Source of the DNA: Hirudo medicinalis
Lineage: Eukaryota > Annelida > Clitellata > Hirudinida > Hirudinidae
DNA: 64,000 bases
NCBI GenBank assembly: GCA_011800805.1
Contig: MPNW01000050.1
Span: forward strand, 55,327-119,326
Reading direction: 5' to 3'
In this document: in pieces, positions 63,334 through 64,000 of the stretch
Layout of the letters: the number at the start of each line of letters is the position of its first letter
Numbering within the stretch: position 1 is the stretch's first letter
Notes under the pieces: model-generated
Databases searched by the model: none
The model's input: only the letters and a program-made list of their open reading frames with translations
What the model was told of the DNA's origin: nothing
Program-made: the position numbers and the translations under genes

Positions 63334-64000
63334 CTAGGAATATAATAAGATAGATTTATCAGCTAAAATTCAACGAATAATAATAAAAATAATTGACAGA
63401 AATAAATGATTGAAATGTTAATGAATAATTAAGATATGCATTGAAAAAAGAGATGTGCCCAAGTTAACATAAATAGTAGAGGAAAAACATGAGGATCAAT
63501 GTTTGCTGAATTCTCAAATTATGTGCAAGGAGCCCCAGCATAAAAATTAGAATATTATTCGTGTTTCAGAACATTTGCAGTGATAGTCTCGTTTCCTCTA
63601 ATTTACCTTTTCAGTGTTGGTTGAGACTTTTGACATTTCATGAAAAAAAGGAGGAAAATTACAAAATGATTTCTTTGAATTGTGAATTTATGAGGAATTG
63701 TTGCACAATCATTCGATTTAAAATCATTCAGTTTCAAGTCGTACTTTGGAAAGTTGTGAGGAAGCCATTTAAAAATGGACAATAGAAAGATTGATCTTGA
63801 AGGACGCCTGCCTTGGAACGAAGCAGAACCAGACGCGGACCCGTGCGCTCGGAACATTTGCGACGTTTGCAATGTGTTGTGGGTGCACTGAACTATCTAT
63901 GCTAATGTAGGAGCTAGGAGCGGCAACTTCCCTTTTGTTTGTTCTAGTCCTAGTTGTGTGTTAGGTAGTGTGGATTCGTTGGCGAATAAAGTAGTTGTAT
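63334..64000. other. Intron of the adhesion-type receptor gene, nothing further identified
   Basis: The acceptor at 63,334-63,335 requires an upstream exon with phase 1, which I could not place in the remaining 667 bp. ORFs here are short and unconvincing. Confidence 0.4.

Overview
This is nuclear DNA from an invertebrate animal. It is AT-rich, its genes are split by introns of tens of bases to several kb with GT..AG ends, and its gene set is metazoan: a centrosome-type coiled-coil protein, PPP1R42, DPP8/9, TXNDC17 (TRP14), TGDS, LCMT1 and a probable cell-adhesion receptor. Triplet microsatellites of the GAT/ATC type are abundant. The exact phylum cannot be read from the sequence. A lophotrochozoan such as an annelid or mollusc would fit, but that is a weak inference. 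Exon borders below were placed by hand from GT/AG sites and frame continuity. For each model the exon lengths keep one open frame from end to end.

Left block (1-13,006), gene-dense: the 3' part of a long coiled-coil gene (+, 26-5747); PPP1R42 (+, 6127-8020); DPP8/9 (-, 8201-13006), converging on PPP1R42 with about 180 bp between stop codons. Middle block (13,007-44,273), gene-poor: a hAT transposase fossil (about 14.1-14.4 kb), and one very spread-out minus-strand gene (20,758-38,265) that appears to encode an unrecognised single-pass membrane protein with a signal peptide. Its introns hold a broken non-LTR retrotransposon, a tRNA-Glu-like pseudogene, an assembly gap inside a GAT repeat, and an odd open reading frame near 32.3 kb.

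Right block (44,274-64,000): TXNDC17 (-) and TGDS (+) are divergent, with about 420 bp between start codons; LCMT1 (+) follows; then a possible small two-exon gene (-, 49,730-50,586), an unrecognised gene whose product ends in a transmembrane segment (+, 53,649-60,068), and the last three exons of a type I membrane protein that resembles NCAM/Fasciclin II-type receptors in its membrane region (-, 62,033-63,333, continuing beyond the window).

The genes do not form an operon or an obvious pathway. The only functional pairing suggested by order is the coiled-coil gene with PPP1R42: the first looks centrosomal, and PPP1R42 is known as a PP1- and tubulin-associated leucine-rich-repeat protein. No clear new biological system stands out. 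The most interesting material is the two unrecognised membrane-protein genes, one of which appears to use microsatellite sequence to encode a His tract and part of its transmembrane helix.
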